A stretch of DNA of 64,000 nt from Gnetum montanum. Taxonomy: Eukaryota; Streptophyta; Gnetopsida; Gnetales; Gnetaceae. Location of the stretch: assembly GCA_015680685.1 (NCBI GenBank), contig MNCI01003377.1, forward strand, positions 631,425 through 695,424, read 5' to 3'. A program made the position numbers and the translations under genes. Positions 22,836 through 33,267 of the stretch are shown in pieces. The notes beneath the pieces are model-generated. The model saw only the letters and a program-made list of their open reading frames with translations. It did no database searches and was not told the origin of the DNA. Each line of letters begins with the position of its first letter. Positions within the stretch are counted from its first letter, which is position 1.

Positions 22836-24826
22836 AATTCTCTAATTAAGTCCTACTCATCCATCTTGAACCTGAAGGCAAGTGAACCAACAAAAAAATT
22901 GTCATAACTTAAGTACAGAATAATAAAAATAACCATAAAAAAAACCTTACCTACTCTACACGATAAACAATGCTTGGAGAATTTTGGAATAATGTATGTG
23001 CATGATGGCCAATAATTAAAGTGTTGTTCATATTATATTGACTAAATTTAGGCATCTCGAAAATTGTTGACAATTTGCAAGAACCCATAGTAGTAGTGCC
23101 ATTATTTCTCTCTCCCTCTGTGCGAGTGTTAGGTTTATTCATCAAGAACTTAATGATTAAGCTAGAGGACTTAGGCAGGATGGTCTCTATGATCACTACT
23201 ATAGCCTCGGTCATCAAGTGTGACCAAACCATCAAACTGAAGTTTTGTAAGAGATAAGTGAGGAAGTCTCTTTTCCCTAGCCTAAACCATATTTTTCTAT
23301 GATCCCACTCCATATTTGGAGTTGGAGAATTAGGCATAGGAAGGTGGATGCAACATAAGAGCCCCACCATCTCTATGACCACTAGGATGAACTTCATGAA
23401 AGCCTTATAACATCCAACACACAACCGTTACAACCATGCAAACCAAAAAACTAAAATAAAAAACTAGAATTAAACAAAGTACATTAAAATAATAAGCAAG
23501 TTAACATCACAACTACTACATTAGACCTTACAACCCTCTAACCATTAAACATAATAAACAACACTTAAACAAAATTTGAAATAGTGTATATCAAATGATA
23601 GTTTAAAACTAAAATTGCAACAATGTCTGATTACAATTGAAAACATGAAATTAATAGTTTAGAACTAAAAACATAAAATTTACAGTAAAAGACTAAATTT
23701 CCAAATTCCATGTTAAATCCATAGTTAGACAAAATTCTAAAATACAACTTAAGTCGACAACCAAGATTCACCAAAATGGCCATAGGAAAACACTTATGAA
23801 AAATATGAAAAGAAATTTATCTTGAACCAAATCACTTCTAACCCTTTCTCAACATTCCAAAATATTCCTAAGACCATGGGAAATTGTAGAAAATGGTTTT
23901 TTGTTTTTTACAATCTTAGCATTTCCCATCTTCACAAGGGGTAAATGTGCTATAACCATGATTTCACATGACTAAATGGAAATGACCATAACTAATTAAC
24001 CGCTTGATGAAATTGAATGATTCCATAGCCATTGGAATTCTAAAATAACAAAATAAAGTATCATAATAACCATATTTATAGAAACAAGTACACAAGTAAC
24101 CTAACTATAGCCATTATTCGAAAACCCATTTTCGTGCAAGTAGACGAAAACTGTTGCAATAGCCAAATCACTCATCTGAATTTGGTGATTCAAGATTCAC
24201 TAGAATCCTTGAACATTAAAAACTTATAAAAACAAAATTTAAAATTTCATAACTATTCCATGTTGAAAAAGCACAACTTAGAAAAAAAATGGCCTTAGGA
24301 TAGCAAACCCACTTGACACAGCTTGATAGAAATAGCCATAGAAAATTATTTTTTAGGAAAACCTGAGTGGTTCAAAAATCCCATTAATCAAATAATGATA
24401 GAAAATAATACCATAACTTCTAAAAAATTGAAAATATAACCATTTTTCTAGAGAAAAATCCAAAAGTGGTGCTACTTTTTTGGGTACAAAAAGCAAAAAC
24501 CCATGAAAATTGTAGGACTAGCATTTAGACTTCAACATTACCAAAACCTAAAGCCCAAGTAGCATAAAAAATGAATGAAAATGTCCTAGATATATGGTGA
24601 TATTTTTACAAAGTTCCAAAATAATAGATATCGATCTAAAAATGGAACAAAACCTAGAAAATGGAATGCATGGAAAAGTGGAAAAACTGGTAACAAATTG
24701 ATACCTGGGAAAAATGGTGGTGGAGCCTTCCCCAATCCTTGGATGAGGTAGAAATGCTACGTTCTAGGTAGTGGCATATTCATCCTCCAATGTTGGGTTC
24801 TTTGTGGGAATCATCTTTTTCACCAT
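22836..24826 (-). pseudogene. Gene B copy A, 5' half (exons 1-2 and start of exon 3)
   Basis: Unrecognised gene. On the minus strand exon 1 is 24826-24705: CACCATGG start, MVKKMIPTKNPTLEDE, one TAG, donor CCCAG/GTATCA. Exon 2 is 23403-22951: acceptor TTATAAG/GCTTTC, open throughout until a TAG at the 3' end, donor GTAG/GTAAGG. Exon 3 starts after CACTTGCCTTCAG near 22885 and is cut after about 15 codons (MDEQDLI-type match). Exon 2 shares SSLI-KF and YN-NNTL--HHAHTLFQN with 60288-60731. Start codon, acceptors and donors are at equivalent places in the two copies. The frame is hydrophobic and Met-rich, without a family I know. The 1.2 kb matching exons 3-4 of the other copy is missing here. 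Confidence 0.72.
23404..24704 (-). other. Intron 1 of gene B copy A
   Basis: AT-rich, no open frame. Bounded by the GTATCA donor and the TTATAAG acceptor on the minus strand. The matching intron in the other copy is 58667-60287, similar in size (1.3 against 1.6 kb) but greatly diverged. Confidence 0.6.
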
Positions 24827-25089
24827 GGTGCTAGAAACATAGAAGATCCTCGGCCTTTGAAGTAACTACATTAGTAGTAGTGCACAAGTAGTTGGAACTA
24901 TGTTGAGACTAGGTAATAGTAGTTGTGATAGTAGTAGATCTCTCTAACTTGGGTGTAGTAACAAGAAAATGTGAAAAAATAATGACCTTTTGCAAGTTTT
25001 CACAACTAAAACCCACCTAAATCTAGGCATCAATATTAAAACCTTGGTTTTCATGCACAACTCCACTTTTCTTAGCATCAAAATTGGAA

Positions 25090-28000
25090 ACTGGAGACTA
25101 TGCTAGGTTGTGTGATGATTTTCTTAAAACATTGCTAATTGTGGAAGGATTCCATTGAGTGCTTGATATAGTAAGCTAAAAATCAGGACTACATTAAGTT
25201 TCTTTTGAGTTCCCAAACTAGACTACGCTAGGATGGCACTCATGGAAACCTTGACATAACTAGCACTTTCCATTCTACCCCCTTGAAACCCTAGGATGAA
25301 GCCATTATACTCTTAGAATGTGATCAAATGCACTAAATTTTAACAAAAATTAATGATTTTTAAGGCTACACTAAGGAAAACTTGGAACTATGCTAGGCCA
25401 GCATAGTCCTAGCTAATGCTCAGTGTAGTCCATGATGAAGTGGACTTTTCCCAGCCTATCCAACCTCTAGTTGCCTCTAAATAGACTACCCTAACTCACT
25501 AAACCATAGCTGAAACTTCCAAAAACATTGAAACCTGGTCAAATTCATTTTATTATGATAAAAATCCAACATTTTCCATGAGTATGATGGGGAGAACCAA
25601 GGACTATGCTAGGCTAGCGTAGTCCTAGTGAATGCCCATTGTAGTCTAGTAAGACATCTTACTTCCTTCCAATCCCAAGCCATCCATCCATCTAATTCAG
25701 CCTTCAATCAACTTTGAATTGACATACTATCCCTCCAAACCCTAGTATTAGCTTCCAAAAATCTTGATACATGACCAAATGTAGTAAATGATGCCACTTT
25801 TGTCTTGTCCCCATGACTATGCTTTGGAAACCAGGGACTACACTGGGCCATTGTAGTCCTAGGGTTTGAGGGTCAAGGGTATCATGCAGACCATCACACA
25901 CCTCTAACACTACCTCTTAGAGCCTCCAAACCTTTCTAGGACCCCTAGTAACATCAAATTATTTATTGATAAACCAAAAATCCAAAGAAAATCCACAAAT
26001 TTCAGTTCCTACATGGGACTACACTAAGGACTAAGAAGACTACGCTGGGCTCATGTAGTCCCACTAGGTGCCTAGCATAGCCCACTCAAAATCCAAGAAT
26101 CTATCATCCAAAAATTTCAACTCATTTCTTGAGAACCCTGAAAGATCATGGAATTGGAAACTAGATCAAAAATTACTACTTTTTCCATTTTTCATCATGA
26201 AAACTTTGGCTATGCTGGATGGAACTTGGGACTATGCTAGGCTAATGTAGTCCTTGCCTAGGGCCTAGCGTAGTGTTCTTAATATCATAAAAAAATACCA
26301 AACATGATGTAAGTTGACTTTGATAAGCCCTAAAATTTTAGTTTAAGCTTGTCTAGTCATGAAACCTAGTTTCCTTCATAGTTTGACATCCATCACATGG
26401 ACTATGCTAATGGGAAGAGGAGGACTACACGAGGCTAGTGTAGTCCTAGTTCAAGGTCCAATGTAGTTGACCAAAAATTGATAAAGGACATCAAGAACCA
26501 TGAAAATCAAACTTCTAAAACCCTAGAATGCTAGTTGAGGCTACCTAACCATAGAGCCTACAAGTTTTCAACATTTTTTACCCTTCCACCATGACTACAC
26601 TAGAGGGATGAGAGGACCATGTTGGACTAGTGTAGCCCTAGCCAGAGCCTAGTGTAGTCCATAAAAAATTATTTGAAAATTATGTCAAATTCTTGAAACT
26701 ACTATTGAAAAAATCCTAAGAACCTTTCCCAAGCCTATGTGACTTCAAAACTTTTGTTTTCACCATTTTTGCCCACCACCACCTTGACTACGTTGAGGCA
26801 AGGTAGCGACTACATTGGGCCATTGTAGTCCCTCTCCAAGCCCAACAGAGTCCATAAAAAAGTAATCAAAATTGCCCAAGATTGACTAAAATTGATGCCA
26901 ATAAGCCTTAAAGCATTATATAAGCCTTTTTGACTCTAAAAACTTGCATTTTCCATTGTTTTTCCTCATGACCACCCTAACTACACTGGATGGAACTTGG
27001 GACTACATTGGGCTAGTGTAGTCCTTGCTCAAGTCCAATGTAGTCCTTCAAAATTGGAAGAAAACTTGCCAAAAATGACATAAGTTCATTACGAGAAAAT
27101 CATAGAACCTTGTTAGGAACCTCTATTAACCATGGAAACTCCTACTAACCATTCCAAGCTTGGACTAAACTGATGGGAAGATGGGACTACATTGGGCTAG
27201 TGTAGTCCCACCCCAAAGCCCAACGTAGTCCACATCATGAATTCCAAACCAAGTTAAATATGACCAAGAAACCACCTCTTTTGACTACAAGACCATTCCA
27301 AGGACACACTAATACCATCATACCTTGAAATTAAGGCAAAATTCATCATCTTTTGGCTTCCAAACCTTGACTACATTGAGGAGGAACTAGGACTATGTTG
27401 GGCTAGTGTAGTCCCTCTCAAAACCCAGTGTAGTCCATATCAAACTAGCCAAGGACGACCCAAGGTTGACCAAATAGACACCAAATCCACTTCTTGCCAA
27501 GCCTAGCACATTTTCGGAGACTGTATGACCATGGAACCCAGCTTCTCTTATCATTTTTTATCCTTAAAGCATGGCTACATTGAGGATGGGTTGGGACTAA
27601 ACTGGCAGCATAGTCCCTCTTCAGTTCTAGCATAGTCCACATAAAATTGCCCAAAAATTCATGAAAATTGCTCAAAATTCACTTCTAGGAGTCCTAGGGT
27701 CCACTAGAGTCAAATTTAGTAGTAAAACCTAGTTTCTCAACCTTTTCCATTTGGCTACATTGAAGAGGAATGAGGACTATGTTGGGCTAGTGTAGTCCCT
27801 ATCCAAGCCTAGTGTAGTCCACTTGGAAGTGATCAAAATAGCTCTAAAACTATCCAAATCAACTCTCAGAAAGACCCAGAACCCTACTGGAGCATTCCTG
27901 GACCATGGAACCTTGGGAAATAAGCCAAAGTTCATTCATTTCTCATCTCAAATACTTGAATACACTAGGAACTATGTGCCTAGTGTAGTCCCATGGTATT

Positions 28001-28600
28001 TGATCATCCAAGGTCCAAACATGCATGAAAACTAGTAATTTTTGCATCAAAACCTTAGCTAACAACACCCATGACCTCAAAATCCCATTAGCATGGTTGA
28101 TAGAGCTTTGAAACTCACAAAAATCCATTTTTCACCCATGACTACACTAAGGAAGCTAAGGATAATGTTGGGCCAACATAGTTACAATTGGAAGAAAAAA
28201 ATGTGGCAACAAAAACCAATAGTATACATCTCAAAATGGCCCAAAATCGACCCAGAATGATTAGAACCTTAACCCCATGGCTTCCAATTGAAAATTTCAC
28301 TCTATTTTAACTCTAGGAATCAAATAAACTCAGTCATTTCTTATGACTAAGCTGGGACCTCTTAGCCCAACATAGTCACCCTTGGAACTAGGATTTTTAA
28401 CCTTTTGGGAAGCCAAAATGGTGCCAAAACTTGTCATTCTTTAATACCTATCCCTTGTGCTAGTTTTTTAGACCACCAAAAGCCTGAAAATAATCATACC
28501 AAGTGTGGGAAATTGTACTTGAATGTCAACTACGCTGGAGGAAGGTCAAACTATGCTGGGCCAGTGTAGTCACTAGTAGGACCTAGCATAGTCACAACAA
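25090..28600. repeat. A array: ~17 units of ~195 bp with ACTAC/GTAGT dyads
   Basis: Imperfect dyads of the type GGACTACACTGGGCTAGTGTAGTCC recur near 25385, 25590, 25830, 26020, 26225, 26410, 26600, 26800, 27000, 27190, 27380, 27590, 27775, 27965, 28145, 28345 and 28545. Each is followed by a second, shorter half such as CCAACGTAGTCC. Between the dyads the sequence is diverged but has recurring ..AACCTTG..CATTTT.. text. The array lies just upstream of gene B exon 1 and between B and pol. No protein is coded. Confidence 0.88.
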
Positions 28601-29050
28601 AAGATGTTAATTTTTCTTTAAAATAACTCTAGATTGATCCCCTTATGTGCCCAAGCTCCCTTGACAACCTTGTAGCCCCATACTAGGCCTGCTAAGGCCT
28701 AAAACTAGCAAAATATAATCCTTTTTAACTAGTATTAGCCAATTTTTACCATATGTATTCCATTCTCATAGATTTGACCTTGTTCATGGTCTTGTTTTGA
28801 TTTTTTGACCTTCTTTCTCATCAATAGACTTCATACAACCTCCATACAACTTCATGTTTTATCATGTTCACTTTATTTTCTCTATTATAACCCTTTATTA
28901 ACCTCATATAGCATTTGTTTAATCCCATTGGTCATTATTACTTTTTTTTTAGCCTTGGTTGACCTTGCTTTCATTTTTGTTTGTCATTGGAATAGCACAT
29001 GTTTGCATGCTTACTAAAGTATTTTAGATCATTTTAGTGTTTTTATGCAT
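28601..29050. other. Spacer between array and RT exon of element A
   Basis: T-rich, without a gene. It includes GGCCTGCTAAGGCCTAAAACTAG at 28685-28710, a word also found in the element 3' UTR (32270) and in E2 (54215-54300). The whole segment aligns with the minus strand of 54041-54300 in E2. Confidence 0.6.
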
Positions 29051-29061
29051 TTTTACCCAGG
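29051..29061 (+). promoter_or_regulatory. Conserved 3' splice acceptor before RT exon
   Basis: TTTTACCCAG/G follows a T-rich tract. In E2 the minus strand reads TTTTACCTAG/G at the same place. In-frame similarity between the copies starts immediately after the AG. Confidence 0.6.
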
Positions 29062-30180
29062 TGCCACTTAATGTGCTTATGGTTGATATGAAGGATTAAA
29101 GTATGGATACCTAGAAGCAAATTATCTCTCCTTTGAGCTTGAGAAAGTCTCATGGTGATGTTGAATAATGCATTGATCCTGATTGTCTAGATCTTGAGCC
29201 TGAGAGTCTTGTCAACCACATAGCCTCAATCAAAAAGCCTCTATAGTGGCCTGAAAACCTAGTTGAAACCCTTGATTTAAAGGCTAGTAACATTACTAAA
29301 GACTCTCTAGCTAAGGGTTATGTCACAACATATAGTGGTGAGGAGAAAACCCTTAAACTAAGTTCCTCACTAGAACCTCAATAGGCTAAAGGCATCACCA
29401 AAGTCCTACAGGATAACATTAAGACTCTTGCCTAGTCGTATGAAGATATGTTAGGTTTAGATCCACAATTAGTCCAACATAACATCATAATTGATCCTAG
29501 TATTAGACCAGTTAAGCAGAAAGTGAGTAATATTAGACTTGACTTAGCCTTTGTAGTTTGTGATGAAATTACCAAACTCTACCAAGATGATTTCATTAGA
29601 GCTATTGACTATGTAGAATGGGTGTTCAACATCGTAGTAGTTTCTAAGAAAATGGGAGTATTCGTATTTGCATTGATTTCCAAGATCTAAATAATGCAAC
29701 CATCAAGGATGATTTTCCTTTACTTAGTATTGATAAACTCATTAATACTATAGTTGGACATGTCTTATTATCCTTTATGGATGGATTCTCAGGATACAAC
29801 AAGATTAGGATCAACCTAGAGCATTAACTTAGCATGACCTTCATGACCCCTTGGGGTACCTTTTGCTAAACTATGATGTCTTTTGGCCTTAATAATGCAT
29901 ACGCAACCAATCAAAGAGCTATGATGTATATCTTCAATGATTACATGTTAGGATTACTAATGATTACATGGATGATATAGTTGTTAAGTCCAAAGTGGTC
30001 AGTAACCATGCTAATGACCTAGACCTTGTGCTTAAATGATGCCTTAAGTTTGATCTTAGACTTAATCCTAAGAAGTGTGTCTTTAGTGTCAAAACTGGTA
30101 AGATTCTTGGCTTTTTAGTATCAGAAGAAGCAAGGATATGTGTCAATCCTAATAAGATGAAGGTCATCTCCAACTTGATA
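29061..30180 (+). pseudogene. Element A reverse transcriptase remnant
   Basis: One frame runs from 29061 with CAA/CAG-to-TAA/TAG stops. It holds an acidic linker (LEPESLVNHIASI, YSGEEKTLKLSSSLEP) and YEDMLGLDP. The RT core follows: DPSIRPVKQK, FIRAIDYVEWVFNIVVVSKK, SFMDGFSGYNKI, MTPWGTF, and YMDDIVVKSK at 29964-29993 (active site YMDD). Two frameshifts occur (near 29690 and 29820). The linker and RT agree with those of E2 (minus strand 54030-53856 and 47819-46773). Confidence 0.87.
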
Positions 30181-30759
30181 GTGCCAAATAACCTTAAGGA
30201 GCTTCAAGGATTGTAAGGTAGATTACAATTTATTCATAGGTTTATCACTAGGCTCATGGATAAGTTGCAATTGATGCAACACTTTTTTAAGAAAGGATTT
30301 CACTATGAGTGGATGGCTTAGTGCCAAGAAGTTTTTGAAAACCTTAAGAAAGAGTTGGCACAACTATCGACAATCTATCCTCCACAAGAAGGCAAACCAT
30401 TTTACATCTACCTTGCTATCTCTAGTAAGTCCATTGGCTCTTTACTTTGTCAAAAATGTGATGATGGGGTAGAAATCCTAGCATAGTACCTTGGCCATGC
30501 ATTAGTCTCCCATGAGACTGGATACATTGAAGTGAAGAAGTACTATCTAGCACTATTCTTCTCATTGAAGAAATGGAGACACTACCTCTTTAGGAGCCAA
30601 GTCAATGTCATTTTCAAAGACAACATACTTAGAGATATAATGATCAATATTTACAAGAGTAGTCATATAGCTTGATGGAAAGCCATAACAGTAGATTTTG
30701 ACCTTCATTACATTCCCCAGTCCTCAACGAAAGGTGAAGCTATAGCCATACAACTTACA
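30181..30759 (+). pseudogene. Element A native RNase H remnant
   Basis: Follows the RT connection (LKELQGL-GRLQFIHRFI). It includes FKKGFHYEWMA, QEGKPFYIYLAISSKSIGSL, ALVSHETGYIEVKKYYLALF and FSLKKWRHYLFRS, the usual gypsy RNase H pattern. It ends in DFDLHYIPQSSTKGEA. A few TAG stops are present. Confidence 0.82.
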
Positions 30760-31290
30760 ATGTTGCTTATTGATGACAAAGCAACCATAGACCGAGAGTT
30801 TCCCAACAAACATGTCAACACCATTAGCCAAGTGCTCAAGGGCTATGAGGTGGTCATGCACTTTGATAGAGGTTCAACTACCCATGAAGCTAGTGTCGTT
30901 GCCATCATAACATTTCCATCTAGTGAAATCCATCCCTTCACTTATCACTTTGAGTTTCTATGCATCAACAACATAGCAGAGTACGAGGGTTTGATCAAGG
31001 GGATGATGGTACCATATGACCTAGGAATTAAATGTTTGATGATTAAGGATGATTCAAAATTGGCAGTCAACCAAGTAATCTAGGTTTATGCATGCAAAGC
31101 CAAACATTTACAACCTTACTATGACTTATGGTAGCAAATATTACAAAAATTTATAGATTTTGATATCCAACATATACCTCAAAATGAAAATGCTTTAGCT
31201 AATGCCATTACAACGCTAACCCTCAGTGTGACACCAGATGTGTTTAGTAATTTTCTCACCCTAATCATGAACTATGCTTTCCCCATCTCA
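30760..31290 (+). pseudogene. Element A second (archaeal-type) RNase H remnant
   Basis: The open frame 30760-31083 contains YEVVMHFDRGSTTHEASVVA, CINNIAEYEGLIKGM and CLMIKDDSKLAVNQVI. This is the pattern of the additional RNase H of plant Tat/Ogre elements (FDG-ST, NNIAEYE, GDS-L-V), with the last Asp-Ser kept as DDS. The C-terminal part continues to NALANAITTL. Its position after the native RNase H is the usual one. Confidence 0.82.
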
Positions 31291-32223
31291 TAGGACACTG
31301 AGGATAACTAAGCATAGCAATCTCATACACGTACCACCAACTGAGTTACATACTACTCAAATCACTTGGCCTTTTTAGTGGTGGGGGTTGGATATCATTG
31401 AACCTATAACTCCTAAATCTTCTACAAGGCATAGCTTCATCATCACAATAACCAAATACTTTACTAAGTGGGTTGAGTTCAGCCCCCTAAGAAAAACTAC
31501 CCTTGAACAAGTCCATAGATTCATCTAGGATAATATAGTAGCTTGTTTTAGTATACCTATGATCATAGTCATAGATAATGGATCGTAGTTTAGTAGTTAA
31601 GAAATGGAAAATTTCTATCACAACCTAAGAATTAAGCACTCTTTCTCATCACCTTATTACCCTTAAGCCAATGGACAAGATAAAGTAAGCATCAAGGCCA
31701 TCATCCACTTGCTTAAGAAAATGCTAAATAGCAGTAAGCATAAGTGGCATTAGCAGCTTGTCCATGCACTTTGGGCCTAACAAACAACATACCATACTAT
31801 GATAGGTATAATACCTTATAACCTTGTTTATGATTCTAAAGTTTTTTTACCTCTTGAATTGCATGTACCATCACTTCAAGTGGCTTTGTCTAACTTCATC
31901 AATGATGAATAGAACAAGGAGCTATGTACCATGGACTTGGACTTAGTGGAGGAGCAACATGTGCAAGTGCTTGCTCATGTTGAGTAGTATCAAGAGAAGT
32001 TGAAGAGGAAAAACCACCATGACTCAACCAAGTGTAATATCAAGGGAGGCGACTTGGTCCTCAAAGCTATCCATGAACATGCAGATAAACTCTCAACCAA
32101 CTAGGAAGGGCCTTTCTTGGTCACTAAATCTTATGAAAATGGCACACTTAGAATAGCAAACATGGATGGGAATAAGTTTGTGAATATGATTAATCATTCC
32201 TATCTAAGTCCATATTACGTGTA
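31291..32223 (+). pseudogene. Element A integrase remnant
   Basis: Core blocks: WWGLDIIEPITP (first Asp), FIITITKYFTKWVEF, IVIDNGS (second Asp) and KHSFSSPYYP. Next is ANGQDKVS, where the catalytic Glu seems to be replaced by Lys. Downstream are HALWA and IPYNLVYDSKVFLP, a helical segment and the C-terminal GDLVLKAIHEH / GPFLVTKSYENGTLRI region ending SYLSPYYV-TAG. Stops are TAG (Gln/Trp). Similar integrases lie at 44500-45560 and 35995-36960. Confidence 0.86.
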
Positions 32224-33254
32224 GCTAACAATAACCAACAAGCAAGCCTAGTTTCCATGGCTTGCCAAGGCCTAAAACTAGTGAAACCATGACTTACCAA
32301 GGCCTTAAATTGGCAACACATGTGACCTTTGATGACTGGATTTTCTGAATGTTCTATGTGGCCTTATGTATTTCATTATGAAAACATGATTTCTTTGTAT
32401 GGTTTTCTTATCCTCTTGGAGTTATGATTGTAAGATGAAGCCTAGAGTCATCATGAAGGTGCAACTCATCATGGTGGCAAGTCATCACGTGACCTCGATG
32501 TGTAAGATTTGGTGAGTTTGTCCTATTGTGCCAAGAGTGCTTGTTTCATATCATTTTCATTATCATTCCTTTAAGCCTGATCCCATAGCCTAATTATAAC
32601 CTTTCTTACCTTGGATAACAATGTTAACTAATGTTTGATACTCATGCACTATGGCTGTTTGTCATGCTCCACCTTCAAGTCTATTAAATGTAACACACCT
32701 CATTCAATGGGAAACCATCTAGTCCATTGAGTGTAATACATCTCACTCAATGGGAAGACCAAGTTAAATTGGTCTTTCAAGAGAAACCCAATGAATATTT
32801 CATTCTATATATATAAAAAAAGACAAGTGGGGAAGCAAACTATCAAAAAGCTGAATGGCCAATGAAGCCTCAAAGCTTAAACTAATGGCTTCAAACATAC
32901 AATGGGAGGAGCCTAATTACCAAAGAAACCTTGGAGCTAAGTGTTGGGCCCTCAAATGCATCCACCAAGTGACCAACACTTCCAAAGAAAACATTCCAAA
33001 AACATCGATAAGCCAACATGTTTGTACCATAGCCATGATTTCAACATTTGGGATGCATTGTTAAACTTCATGACCATTTCCCTACAACCTCACTACCATT
33101 TGACTATCATAACCTTCTCTTATCATTACAAGCACTCTTGATCATGGTTTGATACTATTGAATCAAGTGGGAAGAGGGAACATTGGTGATGGACTTGTAG
33201 TGGTGTCTTGTATTCTTTGTCGATGTCTCTTAGATTGATCCTCTAGATAACAAC
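32224..33254 (+). other. Element A 3' UTR
   Basis: Non-coding. It holds the GCCAAGGCC..AAACTAG words (32240-32330) and the AGTCCATTGAGTGTAATACA minisatellite remnant (32660-32790). The text matches 34956-35990 (minus) and 37831-38423 plus 44081-44500 (minus) in the sister copies. Confidence 0.7.
32660..32790 (+). repeat. 3' UTR minisatellite remnant (about 45-50 bp unit)
   Basis: Two to three units around TCTATTAAATGTAACACACC, TCCATTGAGTGTAATACATC and TCTCACTCAATGGG. It is expanded to about four units in E2 at 38080-38300. Confidence 0.7.
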
Positions 33255-33267
33255 AAAGAGGGACCAA
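33255..33267 (+). promoter_or_regulatory. Element A polypurine tract
   Basis: AAAGAGGGACCAA directly precedes the TGAAACACC LTR start. E3 has the complementary TTGGCCCCTCTTTA beside its LTR. It would prime plus-strand DNA synthesis. Confidence 0.78.

Larger units (their letters stand above)
7585..29060 (+). other. Giant intron-like interval between protease and RT of element A
   Basis: Gag-pol coding stops near 7585 at ATAG/GTGATATATG, a possible donor. It resumes in frame at 29061 after TTTTTACCCAG/GTGCC, a good pyrimidine-rich acceptor. The acceptor block is conserved in copy E2 (54030-54040 on the minus strand). Ogre elements are known to carry an intron at this position. The donor as written would leave the two reading frames out of phase by one base, so the exact donor is unresolved. 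The interval holds the antisense gene B, its upstream tandem array and about 12.7 kb of later insertions. Confidence 0.6.
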
